From assembly GCA_020310875.1 (NCBI GenBank), contig MU260074.1, forward strand, positions 121,001 through 185,000: a stretch of 64,000 nt of DNA. The letters run 5' to 3'. The position numbers and the translations under genes are program-made. The notes below the pieces were generated by a model that ran no database searches, was not told where the DNA came from, and saw only the letters and a program-made list of their open reading frames with translations. How positions within the stretch are numbered: position 1 is the stretch's first letter; each line of letters starts with the position of its first letter. The DNA comes from Ceratopteris richardii. Its lineage: Eukaryota > Streptophyta > Polypodiopsida > Polypodiales > Pteridaceae. Positions 11,893 to 22,500 of the stretch are shown piece by piece.

Positions 11893-12549
11893 TTAAAAAC
11901 TTTGATCCTCGTATTCTTCAGGAATAGGTCTTGTCCGAAGAGAAGTTCTATTCCTGATATGATCTACGCATACCGTCATGAATTGAACTGCCTTTTTCCC
12001 ATCCTTACTACGGATTCGCGCATAAGCCGATCCATCTTCTAAGACTCTTGTTTCCATTCTTAAGGCAGTAATATATGGCTGCCCTAGAATCAATGAGTAA
12101 CTAGAATGATCTTGTACGAAAAAATTTTGATAATCACTGACATCTCCAATTGTAACTAGGACCTGCGGGCATGCACCAAACAACTCACCTGGCATCGAGT
12201 TCGCAGCCTTAATTCTCCAACCAGGCTGCATGTCTATTGGCCATTTCCCCTTCATATAGAGATCTTTGGACATCAAGTTAACTTCAGATCCATGATCAAT
12301 AAGAGCGACAACTTGAGTGCTAATTTTCTCTAATCTTACCAACGTCTCAGTTGTGGCTCGGGCCCAATGATCTTTAGTGTAATAACTCGAAGGGGTTATG
12401 TCGGAAGAATTCTTCTCCAAGGATATTTCCTCATGCACGCACGGTTGAACATTAGTCTCAATTGGTTCAAGTATATTTTTTAGCTCTTGAACTTGCGCTT
12501 GCACAGTATGATCAGGAGTCTCTTCATCCATTCTTTCAATCTCTTGCAT
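11893..12549 (-). CDS. aspartic protease of the large Ty3 element, copy 1
   Basis: 218 codons after the gag stop and in the same frame as gag, so it is probably made by stop-codon readthrough. The catalytic block near residue 81 is LIDHGSEVNLM: aspartate and glycine are present but the middle residue is H instead of the usual S or T. The hydrophobic block with glycine near the C-terminal end of the retropepsin fold is LILGQPYI near residue 152. The frame ends at TAA (11895-11893), preceded by five T on the sense strand. Pol lies one base back and overlaps by 28 bases. An ATG is present at 12549 but may not be used. The D-x-G variant is inferred to be a lineage feature because fungal-type relatives often depart from DSG/DTG. 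Confidence 0.8.
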   Translation of the reverse strand: MQEIERMDEETPDHTVQAQVQELKNILEPIETNVQPCVHEEISLEKNSSDITPSSYYTKDHWARATTETLVRLEKISTQVVALIDHGSEVNLMSKDLYMKGKWPIDMQPGWRIKAANSMPGELFGACPQVLVTIGDVSDYQNFFVQDHSSYSLILGQPYITALRMETRVLEDGSAYARIRSKDGKKAVQFMTVCVDHIRNRTSLRTRPIPEEYEDQSF

Positions 12550-12558
12550 GTCAGCTAT

Positions 12559-12570
12559 TGGTTGTCATTT
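12559..12570 (-). promoter_or_regulatory. gag stop codon in a readthrough-type context, copy 1
   Basis: The end of gag reads AAA TGA CAA CCA on the minus strand (TGA at 12567-12565). The six bases after the stop fit CARYYA, the context known to allow readthrough in tobamoviruses. The downstream protease frame is in phase with gag (14313 and 12549 differ by a multiple of three) and has no other stop between. Copy 2 has the same bases (TGA at 23824-23822). Confidence 0.7.
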
Positions 12571-14313
12571 CCTTCTTAAGAGGTCAATTATTACTTCTAG
12601 AAATTCTCTTTTTGCTATTCCCAGTAACTCACCGAGTGTAAATTCGATTACACTATCGAGCACTCTTTTTTCGAGAACTTGTTTAAGATTTGTGGCTTGC
12701 TCTATATGCGATTTTAGCATATATGAGGGATTTCTTACTTTTCCTTGCCCTTTTTTCACAGGTTGCATTTCTTGATCTTGAGGAGGAATATTATCGTGGG
12801 TAGAGACTGGCATCTCAGCAGAAGTAGGAATTTGAACTTGAGTCGGAATTTTATTTGGTTGGATTATTGTTGGTTGTGATGGTTGATCTATTTGAGTGGG
12901 TTGGTTTGTTTGTGTTGGATGGCTTTGGTTTGGAATTTGAGGTTGTTCATGTGAAGCTTCTACTTGACGCCTAGTCCTTCTTTTCTCCTCTTCACCCTCA
13001 TTGGTTCTTCTTCGTTTCTCTTCCACTACTGCTTCATGCTCTACCGAAGAGCAAAGGTATGTAACAACCGAGAGAGTATCTACAGGATCATCCCATCCAC
13101 TTACCCCTCGGATTTCATTACTAGCTGTTTTTAAAATTTCATGATGCATCTTCCCGCGGTCTAAGGACTTTATTACTTTAGACCACGGTTCTAAATCATT
13201 ATTTTCGTCAACTACCTGACATGCATACGTATGCGATGTTGAAGCAACGTTTTCACATGTGCCAGGGAAGAATATTCTCATTCCTCCCCGACCAAAATTA
13301 ATGTTTACTTTTTCTCCAGTCTTAGAGTCATATATCATCTTTTCCTTAACGAATACCAAGTTCTTTGCTAATGCTTCTTTGAAGCTCTCACATGAGTATC
13401 TGTTATGCTCTAAAGAGTCACACCAAATACATCTTTTAATTTCTGGAGCTTTTGGATTTTTAGGTGCCGGTGCTTGTAAAGATTGAGATTCAATCATCTG
13501 CTTCATACTTTGAATCGTAAGGTCACTAAAATTTTTGAACATATCTTCCATTGTATTAGTGGGCACAACATCCTTTGGTATTGGTAGGTTTACCTGAGGG
13601 TTCTGTACAGGTTGCTGAACAGCCTGAGCTTGTTCTTCTTGCAAATCATCATGCCAGTTTTGCATGAACTTAGACAAAGTTCTTTGCTTTTCTACATATC
13701 CCCTAACAGCTTCATCTACATTACCCCAGTCTTCGGTAAGACCAGACTCAGTTCCTATCTGTTGTAATTGTGGGAAAATTTCTTCTCGGGCTTTCGAATC
13801 TATAGCCCGGAGAAACAAGGATACCTTTTCTTGATCTATAGCCCTCCTATCATAATCAGATAAGTCTGCAAATTGCTGATCAAACTCCCTTTTTATATCT
13901 AGAATAGATTGATCTTTTGGTTTATGTATCCACTTTAGAAATGTGGATTTAGTCACTTTATCTTCGTCATCCAGTGCAAACATCCTTATGAGTATCATCT
14001 TGTATTGTGACCATCTTATTTGCCCTTCTATAACTAGTCGAGGTGCATCCACAACTAGTCGGTCACGCAAATGTAATTCTGAAACGTATACAAAATTGTC
14101 AATTAATTCTTGATCACTTAATGGTGTTAGACCCGTACCAAGGTATCGTGCCTCCAATTCATATTCCTTGCAAAAACGAGTAACATTTTTACCACTGAAA
14201 TATCCACTTCTTCTGACTACTCGCTCATGAAATGCCTGAATGGCACTTCGTCTTTTCTCGTCCTGCTGAAAGCGCAGAAGTTGGGTTATAACATCCATCG
14301 TTGCGTCGCCCAT
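12565..14313 (-). CDS. Gag of the large Ty3 element, copy 1
   Basis: 582 codons, identical in the two copies as far as I can read. Residues about 35-235 form the capsid-like region (GYFSGKNVTRF, then FDQQFADLSDYDRRAIDQEK), which aligns block by block with the 500-residue Gag of the elements at 42584 and 51658. A zinc knuckle of the form CX2CX4HX4C (CIWCDSLEHNRYSC) lies near residues 293-306, followed by INFGRGGMR near 340. The C-terminal third is rich in Q, P and T. The knuckle and FGRGGM pairing is what I remember from basidiomycete Ty3 Gag proteins. The start ATG lies 77 bases after the primer-binding site, so the leader is very short. Confidence 0.85.
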   Translation of the reverse strand: MGDATMDVITQLLRFQQDEKRRSAIQAFHERVVRRSGYFSGKNVTRFCKEYELEARYLGTGLTPLSDQELIDNFVYVSELHLRDRLVVDAPRLVIEGQIRWSQYKMILIRMFALDDEDKVTKSTFLKWIHKPKDQSILDIKREFDQQFADLSDYDRRAIDQEKVSLFLRAIDSKAREEIFPQLQQIGTESGLTEDWGNVDEAVRGYVEKQRTLSKFMQNWHDDLQEEQAQAVQQPVQNPQVNLPIPKDVVPTNTMEDMFKNFSDLTIQSMKQMIESQSLQAPAPKNPKAPEIKRCIWCDSLEHNRYSCESFKEALAKNLVFVKEKMIYDSKTGEKVNINFGRGGMRIFFPGTCENVASTSHTYACQVVDENNDLEPWSKVIKSLDRGKMHHEILKTASNEIRGVSGWDDPVDTLSVVTYLCSSVEHEAVVEEKRRRTNEGEEEKRRTRRQVEASHEQPQIPNQSHPTQTNQPTQIDQPSQPTIIQPNKIPTQVQIPTSAEMPVSTHDNIPPQDQEMQPVKKGQGKVRNPSYMLKSHIEQATNLKQVLEKRVLDSVIEFTLGELLGIAKREFLEVIIDLLRRK

Positions 14314-14389
14314 AAATGGTCAAACACAATGAGCTCACTCAACTGCACCACTCTTTAAACTAGGATCAGGATCTCTACACTCTCCTCCT

Positions 14390-14407
14390 TTCACGTCGGG
14401 TTCACCA
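14390..14407 (-). other. primer-binding site for tRNA-Trp, copy 1
   Basis: The plus strand reads TTCACGTCGGGTTCACCA, the last 15 bases of plant nuclear tRNA-Trp plus CCA as I remember that tRNA. On the element's sense strand it starts with TGG, four bases after the 5' LTR (14412). All 18 bases match. Most plant retrotransposons use other tRNAs, commonly initiator Met. Confidence 0.85.
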
Positions 14408-15759
14408 GGTATGTCGCGGGGATCATGGAAAGGAGGGTGGAGGGAATGGAAACAGCTTTACTTGGGATACATGAGACCACTCAAGATGGAATAAAAAATC
14501 CAAAGTCCCTCAAATGATTTCTAGAGATATAGAAATATATTGATAAATTTGTATATCAAAGACACAACGACTCTAAAGCTGTTATGTTCTAGTAATCCTT
14601 TATAAAGCATGTAGTTTTTAAGATATAGAACTACAGAATTTAAAGGTTATATTATTAAACATCCTCAAGGATCTATAGTCTCATATCTAAAGAGTTCCGT
14701 GTATTCCGAATAGATGAATAATGAGTCAAACACTTGAAAAGGGGTTGTTTGTCTGTTTGATTAAAACCGTGAATCACTCTTAACTTCAAGAAAATTTTTG
14801 AATAACTCAACAATTCAAACTATGCCGTTTCATATTTGAACGCTAAATTTATATATAAATCACATCAACTTCTCATAGAGTTGTTGGCACATAGTATCAA
14901 ACCCGTGATTTATAACGCCCATGCACTAGAGAGCACAACTCATGTACTCTGTGAATTCTTAAAGATAAACTTTAGCATCATCACAAAGCACGAGTTTTGA
15001 CCTCTAGCCTCACCTGTCAACCATATAAGTCATCCGCAGCAGGTGTCTACTGTAATCCAAGGACCTTACCGTCACGTACAACACTAAATGTACCCAAGTC
15101 TTGACATAGTCTAAATGCTCTTCGAAAAGGTTACCTAACCAGCTCTGAAGTACTTAAAAAAAAACAGCGCAAAATGTAAAACTTTAACACAAATCACTTA
15201 AAATTAGTAAAATTTTTTTTTTTATCTTTAAAGTGTGTTTTGAAGTGTTCATTTGTAAACAGAGTGCAGCGATGTGAAAGTCTCATAAAATCCTATTGAC
15301 GTGCAGTCAATTATAGATTTGCAAAAGCACCTGGTGAAAACAATTTGACAGAGAAGCTAAGCAGACTTTTAAATATTATATATAAGAGAAGAAACGAATG
15401 TAAAGGTTGTTCTTGGAACTGTTTTCAAATCTAAACCTGTCTGATCTTTTATTTCGTTAACCTGAGTGCTACAACAGTTCTCTGGGCGATGGTGCTTCGC
15501 TCTTCAGAAGGTTGTAAATCAAGATCAAATACAATGTAAAAAAAACCATTCATCCTTCTTCCTCAATAAACGTAAAACAAATTACCTGTAGGTGAAGTCA
15601 GAAATCATAAATTTCTATTGCGCTAGAAAGTGCATCTGCCAAGTTGAAGAATGAATATATGAAGCTTTTGCATCAAACACAGTCAAAAATGTATTCTTCT
15701 TCTCCGTCCTTTAAACCATGGTTCCATTAGATCGGTGCTGCTTACAATCTCTGAACCTT

Positions 15760-16339
<580 letters not shown>

Positions 16340-17283
16340 TCATATAGCTCTCACGGCCTTCTTCGATGAGGGCCCATGTGATTCATTCCTTACACTTGAA
16401 CTTGAAAAATGCTTTCCCCCCTTGATCAATCAATGTCTTCGCTGTTCTAATGCTTCAACATTCCTCACGACAATCGACATAGAAGCTACTCAACGTGTCC
16501 CCATCATCCGTTGTCTTCCTGCATGCCTCAATCCCCGACTGCCCTCCATTTTGGGATTCCTTTTTTCTCCGCTATTGCCACATGTTTCCTTTCCTAAAAC
16601 TGACGCATCTTGACGTACACCTTAATGCATATACAACCATATACACATGCGCACATACATGCCCATACATTTGTATAGAAACAAACTTTCTTATGCTCAT
16701 ACATTCTTATGTACACGAATGCACATACTTTTGCCATGCACGTGCATGCATATCCACATTACACACTAACATACATGCACACTTATGATGAACACACGTC
16801 ACATATATATGCTAATGCATATGTATGTACATATGTACAACATCATAGTTGACACACTCAAAATTACTCCTCTCATGCGTAAATGCATTTACATATATGT
16901 ATTCATATCCACCCACATATTAGGGAATTCTGACTCTATTTACATGCACTCGGATGCATAAAATACCAAAGACGCATGAATGCACTTCATACTTACTTTC
17001 GTTGCAGGTACACTTATGAGTCAAAATCATACCGTTTAATCACAAAGAAACGAAAATAATGTGTTTCAAGCATCCATATGCAATAAGATCTATGAACAAG
17101 AAAGTCTTTCACCAATATCAAATGTGTCATTTGTCTCCTTCCAATAATTCTTTTCTTCTTACCATTGCAAACTCCAAGGTAAGCACAAAGAGTTATCTGA
17201 TTTGATTTATACATGCCTTTGTCAAACCTTTGATTTATTACATTTGATCAATTCATAAGCTTGGTTTGCGAATCTCTACCACA

Positions 17284-17295
17284 TCCACCCCCTCT
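17284..17295 (-). other. polypurine tract, copy 2
   Basis: AGAGGGGGTGGA on the minus strand directly before LTR 2, identical to copy 1. Confidence 0.8.
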
Positions 17296-17823
17296 GAACC
17301 TGTGCATCCTCCGGATGCGCCAACCTGCATACATAACATCAAACACAAGCAAGGATCAAGTAGTCATAGCATATAAACAGGACTTAAAGAAATTTCAACT
17401 GGATGCATGAAATCTGAATATGCATTAAACTTGGCATAAATCAAGAAAAGAAGGTAGACAAAAGCATCCCATACAACATATCAGAATACACTAATGCACT
17501 CAGACTAGAAATCATATGAGTAATTCGAAAACTTCTTAGCTCTCTCGTTAACTCGACCCGGTCAGATCTAGTAGCCTATCCGAAGCATTTGCATATACCA
17601 GTCTTCATTAACTCGATTTATGAAACTCGCTTCTGGCTTCCCTATTGATCTTCTATCATCTGAAGCCCCTTCAGACCTTTTTCTTATTTTTCTCATATTT
17701 TTATTTTGTCTTTCTTTATTTTAATTCTTTATCCCAGCTCAACCTTTATATCTTTGCTTTTATTTTTATTTATTTATTTTTCCACACTTTTCGGCCTATG
17801 TCGAAATCGGATGCGACTCGTGG

Positions 17824-18045
17824 ACCTGACCACCCGGCCAGGTTTAGCCCACCCATCTACCGACCCGACATAGCGCACGATGCACAATGTCAGCCTCATA
17901 CGAAATCAACGTCAGCTCGTGGCTCTAACCACCCGGTTAGAGTGACTCCACTTGCCTATCAACCCGTATGAGCGCGTAACAACATGTAGGTCAGGCCATA
18001 CGACACAACTAGCGTCAGCTCGTGGCCCTGATCACCCGACCAGGG
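17824..18045 (-). ncRNA. three stem-loops with identical loop, copy 2
   Basis: The three hairpins at 17824-17843, 17923-17942 and 18026-18045 repeat copy 1 base for base in stems and CGGGTG loops. Because the two internal copies are recent duplicates this is not independent evidence of conservation. The covariation among the three units is. Confidence 0.6.
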
Positions 18046-18802
18046 TAGTTCCACCCGCCTACTAGCTCATCGCAGCACCCAACAACACATACACATACAT
18101 ATAGATAGCTGGCTGGTATAAGAATTCTTTTCTCAAGATATAATCTGTCTGAAGATTAGGTCAGATGAGAGATGAAGAGTAGAAGTCGAAGTGTCTCACT
18201 CATCAAGTGCTCATAAACATTAGTATATACAAATACTTAGTCTAGGTCTTCCCTTCACCTTCCTCGGTCTTGTTCTCGAAAGTTCTAGTCCATCTTCTAA
18301 TCTTTCTCATATAATCCTGGTCCTTATACATTACATGTAATCTAATTAGTGGCACGAGATTTTTGTTCTACTTAATTTTCCTTAATTATGCATTTATTTA
18401 CATATCATATGTCCAACCCATGTAGTCTTTTCATACGGATATATATATACATACATACACATATATACATGAGAGGAAAAGAAACTGAAACAATAACATC
18501 TCACCAGTATAAAATCAGAAACTGCTCGAGCTTGTCGCCTTTAATCATTCTTCCTTTAGGAAAAAACTTGAACTTGGTCATCCTGCATAAATCAGAGGCT
18601 TATTTCACACGAATCTATATAAAAAAACAATTATTCAAAAAAAAGAAAGTATTACCTGGCTTTATTTATATACATTGGTATTTATTTTCTTGCCGATCTC
18701 CGAGGATCTCCCCTGACTTTATTCTTCATAAAAAAAAAACCTAACTTGATTCAAAATAAACATTATTTACACATATCTTTAATACAACATTTTAATTTAT
18801 CT

Positions 18803-19240
18803 TTAAGACGTCTCACCCCCTTCACGTTCCCTACGGAACAAGGCAAGCTGTTGTAAGAGTTCTGCATATTCTGCTAAGTCACGACTATATACAAGAAGTG
18901 CTGTTGGGTCCACTTCCATATATGACTCACGGTCATCTGAAGTATCATCTTCTCCATATGTTCGTGCCCTTCGATACCTGAGTATACTTCTTTCATTTGA
19001 TGATGGAATCAAGGTCTCCCTAGTGATACGATCTTTAACAAACTCTTCTATAGGAATTCTTTCTTCATTTTCGGGTGTAGGGAGCAAGTAAGTTGAAATG
19101 AAAGAACTATCTAAGGTTCTCCCTTCAGGCACACTCCTTGACGTCTCTCTAAATCTTTCAGGAATGCTGCCCTCAGGAATGGATGTATCATTGGAATCTT
19201 CACTGTCCATTCCAGATCCTAAGATAGTCAAACAGTCCAA
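18803..19240 (-). CDS. small 145-residue protein frame after pol, copy 2
   Basis: Intact frame starting at ATG 19240 and ending at 18803. The product is charged and mostly acidic, with motifs SIPEGSIPERFRE near residues 20-35 and SILRYRRARTYGEDDTSDDRE near 83-104, and a C-terminal stretch ELLQQLALFRREREG that could form a short helix. There is no signal peptide, membrane segment, zinc knuckle or protease motif. Its place after pol is that of envelope-like or accessory genes. I do not recognise it. Copy 1 has a 2-bp deletion that breaks it. Confidence 0.45.
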   Translation of the reverse strand: MDCLTILGSGMDSEDSNDTSIPEGSIPERFRETSRSVPEGRTLDSSFISTYLLPTPENEERIPIEEFVKDRITRETLIPSSNERSILRYRRARTYGEDDTSDDRESYMEVDPTALLVYSRDLAEYAELLQQLALFRREREGGETS

Positions 19241-19503
19241 TCAGACCTAAAAAAAAACTTCCTATTAATAGTCTGATCACAAATCTCCGTCAGTACCCTG
19301 TAAGAACCAAAAATTAGTATTAATAGAAGTTCATGAATAAGTAAAACACATACTTTTAATTTATTCGTCGCTTTTCTTATTTATTACATCTAGACGGATT
19401 CATATCTTGTTATTCGTCTACATGGTTTTATTATATACATACATATATATATATATGTTTTTATATATATATATATATACATCATTTTACGATATAATTT
19501 ATT

Positions 19504-22500
19504 TTAATCATTTTCCTTATTGATATCCTCATCTTTATCATTTTCACTTCCTTCCTCTTCACTTTCCTCCTCTTCGTTTTCATTTATTACCGTCTCATAA
19601 TTCTCATTCTCTCTTCTTTTAAAGAGCTTAACTCTTTTTCCAGCAATTAATTCCTTTAACTTGGTCCCATCTAATTCTCTAAGTGAGTATGTTCCATTAT
19701 CAAAAACTTTACATACCACATAGGGACCAAACCATCTCTTAACCAGTTTTCTTCGAGCCTCATATTGAGTATTCAATGAGCTATCATAAACAAGTACCCA
19801 GTCTCCTTCCTTCAACCTTTTTGGCCTTAATCTGTGGGACTTGTCAAATGCAATTTTATTTTTCTCTCTAGAAGCTCTAAGCTTAAATGCAGCTTCTTCT
19901 ACTAGATTTTTTCCTCTTTCTAGTTGAAGAATCCGCACTGCTAGAAGATCTTCTCTTGACACCTCATCTTCCCAAGGCAAGGAAGTCCACGCTAAAGCAT
20001 GTGACTCCGTCGGCAAAATAGGTTTTTGACAATACATCAATTCCGCTGGCATATATCCGGTAGTTCTAGTGTAAGTCATCCTATCTGCCCAAAGGGCAAA
20101 TGGAAGGTAATTTGGCCAATTCTTTATTTTCCCCTCACAAGCCTTAGCCAAAGCTTTAATAATTGGTGGATGGCCACGCTCAATTTTTCCATTAGCTTCA
20201 GGATTGTAAGCAGTAGTGAGTGATAATCGAATTCCATATTTTTTAAAGAAGTCTTTAGCTTCCTGAGCATCAAGCTCACCTCTATCGGCAACTATTTTCT
20301 CCACATAACCAAATCTACTAAACACATCTTCTAGTAGAAATTTGCATATATTGCTTGTAGTTTTCATCCTTAGAGCTCTTCCTTCAACATGATTTGTTAG
20401 GTCTTCCCTTGCTAATACAATATACCTCATCTGATGCACCCCTAATGGCATTGTAACTAAATCAACAACCCACTTATAGTGAATATTAAGAGGATATGTT
20501 GGATGTAATTCATCTCTGTGTCTAACATTGGAGTACATCTGACAAGGTTTACAAGTGGCTACGTAATTTTGGGTATCCACATACATCCCAGGCCACCAGT
20601 ATCTTTCCCTTATCTTTTCATAAGTTCCTTGAAAGCCTTTATGACCGGCCCATAGTGAGCTATGCATTTCACGCATAATCCTTCCTCTCGATTCTTCACA
20701 ACCTACAACTCGTTGGGGCATCTTCCCCATTCCAATCCTTCGCTTCCAGAGTAATCCATCTTTCAGGAAATAATTGCTTGACTTTCTTCGAATGGTACGA
20801 AATTTTTCTTTGCTCCAACTAAGATCAGGACACTTCATACTTAAATATCTCCCGATTTCCTTCCACTCATCTTCATATTCGTCTTCATTGAATCTCTCTG
20901 TTATTCCTATTTGAATCTTGTAAGGTTCTTCCTCTATCCATCTGTTATCTTTCCCTCTTCCTAAGCTATTTTGAACTTCCTTTGAAGACTCAGTACAAAT
21001 TCCAAGCCTTTCATTTTGACGCTTAGGCTCTTTTCTATTTAGTCCAGTAGATGCTTCATTTAGGCTTAGATTATGTACATGTGAAGCATAAAAGTCCAGA
21101 CCTATCTCTTCTTCATTAGAAGTCATCGAATCTTCATTTTCATATATAGCTCGTGATAGCATGTCAGCCACCACATTATTCCTTCCAGCTATATGAACAA
21201 ACTCAGGGTTTAGCGACTTAATATATGCTATCCATCTTAACATGGCAATATCTGCAGTGGAACAATTCACAATCATTCCCAACAATGGTAAACAATCTGT
21301 TTCTACTACCACATTTGCCCCAATCAGATATTCTTTATCATTTTTTAGCGCAGTCACTATTCCCCAAAGCTCCCGCTTAATTTGAGGGTAACCTCTCTGG
21401 CAAACATTTAGAACTTTAGCTCCGAAACGAATTGCATATCTTTTTCCTTCATCATCCTCTTGGCCAATCGCCCAACCTATACCTGTCGGACTTGTATCTA
21501 TAGTGATAAAAATTTCTTTATTATTAGTATAATCAGCCTTTCTGAGCAATGGAGCTTTTGCAAGTGCTTTCTTTAATTTTCTTACAGCTTGAGTATGGAT
21601 ATCTTTCCATTGAAATCTTTGCCCTTTCCTAAGTAATTGATAAAGTGGGTCAGCAATATGGGCAAAATGGGGAATCCATACAACATAGAAAACACATGCC
21701 CCAAGAAATCTCCTCACTTCAGTGATCGAGGAGCAGACCTCTTTCATGTGTTGGATGGCATCTACTTTCTTTGGACATGGCTTTCTTCCTTTAGGTCCAC
21801 ATAAACTTCCTACAATTAAAACCTCTTGCACTCCAAATACTGATTTTTCAGCAGACAATGTCAAATGAACCTCTTCCAGCCGACTAAGAATGGATTCACA
21901 ATCAGTTATGTGCTTTTTAACAAAATTCCTACATCCATCCTCATCAAGAGTCTCGTCTCTATCTCTTTCTTTACAGCCTTTAATAGGAACATCATCAATG
22001 AATGGCATAGTCAGATGTGGAATAAAATCCCTAAGAACTTTATGCATACCATTCATCATGTGTGCCACTGAGTTCGTGGCACCTTGCGGCAAAGTGCACA
22101 TGCGCACAAGCCCAAGTGGCGTCCTCATAGTCGTCAAATCACGGCTTTCAAGAGCTAGTTGGAATTGATCATATCTAGAGTGCAAATCTCCCATTGAATA
22201 AATAGATCTTCCTGCAAAAGCTTCTGCATATTCGTCTACAATAGGCCCAGTTCCCATATTTCTAATTGTCACTTTATTCACTGGCTGTAGATCTTGGATA
22301 AATCTTAATGACCCATTCTTTTTTGGTACAGTAAACCAACGGTTAGAATAAGGAGCACTTGATGGCTCAAGAATCCCCATTCTAATTTTGTCATTCAACA
22401 GATCAATTAGCTTTGAAATATGAGCTTTTGGTACTGGAATCGGTCTGAGATTCCAAGGTACATGTGGAATTGTGAAAATTATCATAGGTGTCACCACAGA

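Noticed and set aside
14390..14407. tRNA gene fragment (tRNA-Trp 3' end)
   Set aside because: Only the last 18 bases are present, at the primer-binding position next to the LTR, so it is a primer site and not a tRNA gene.
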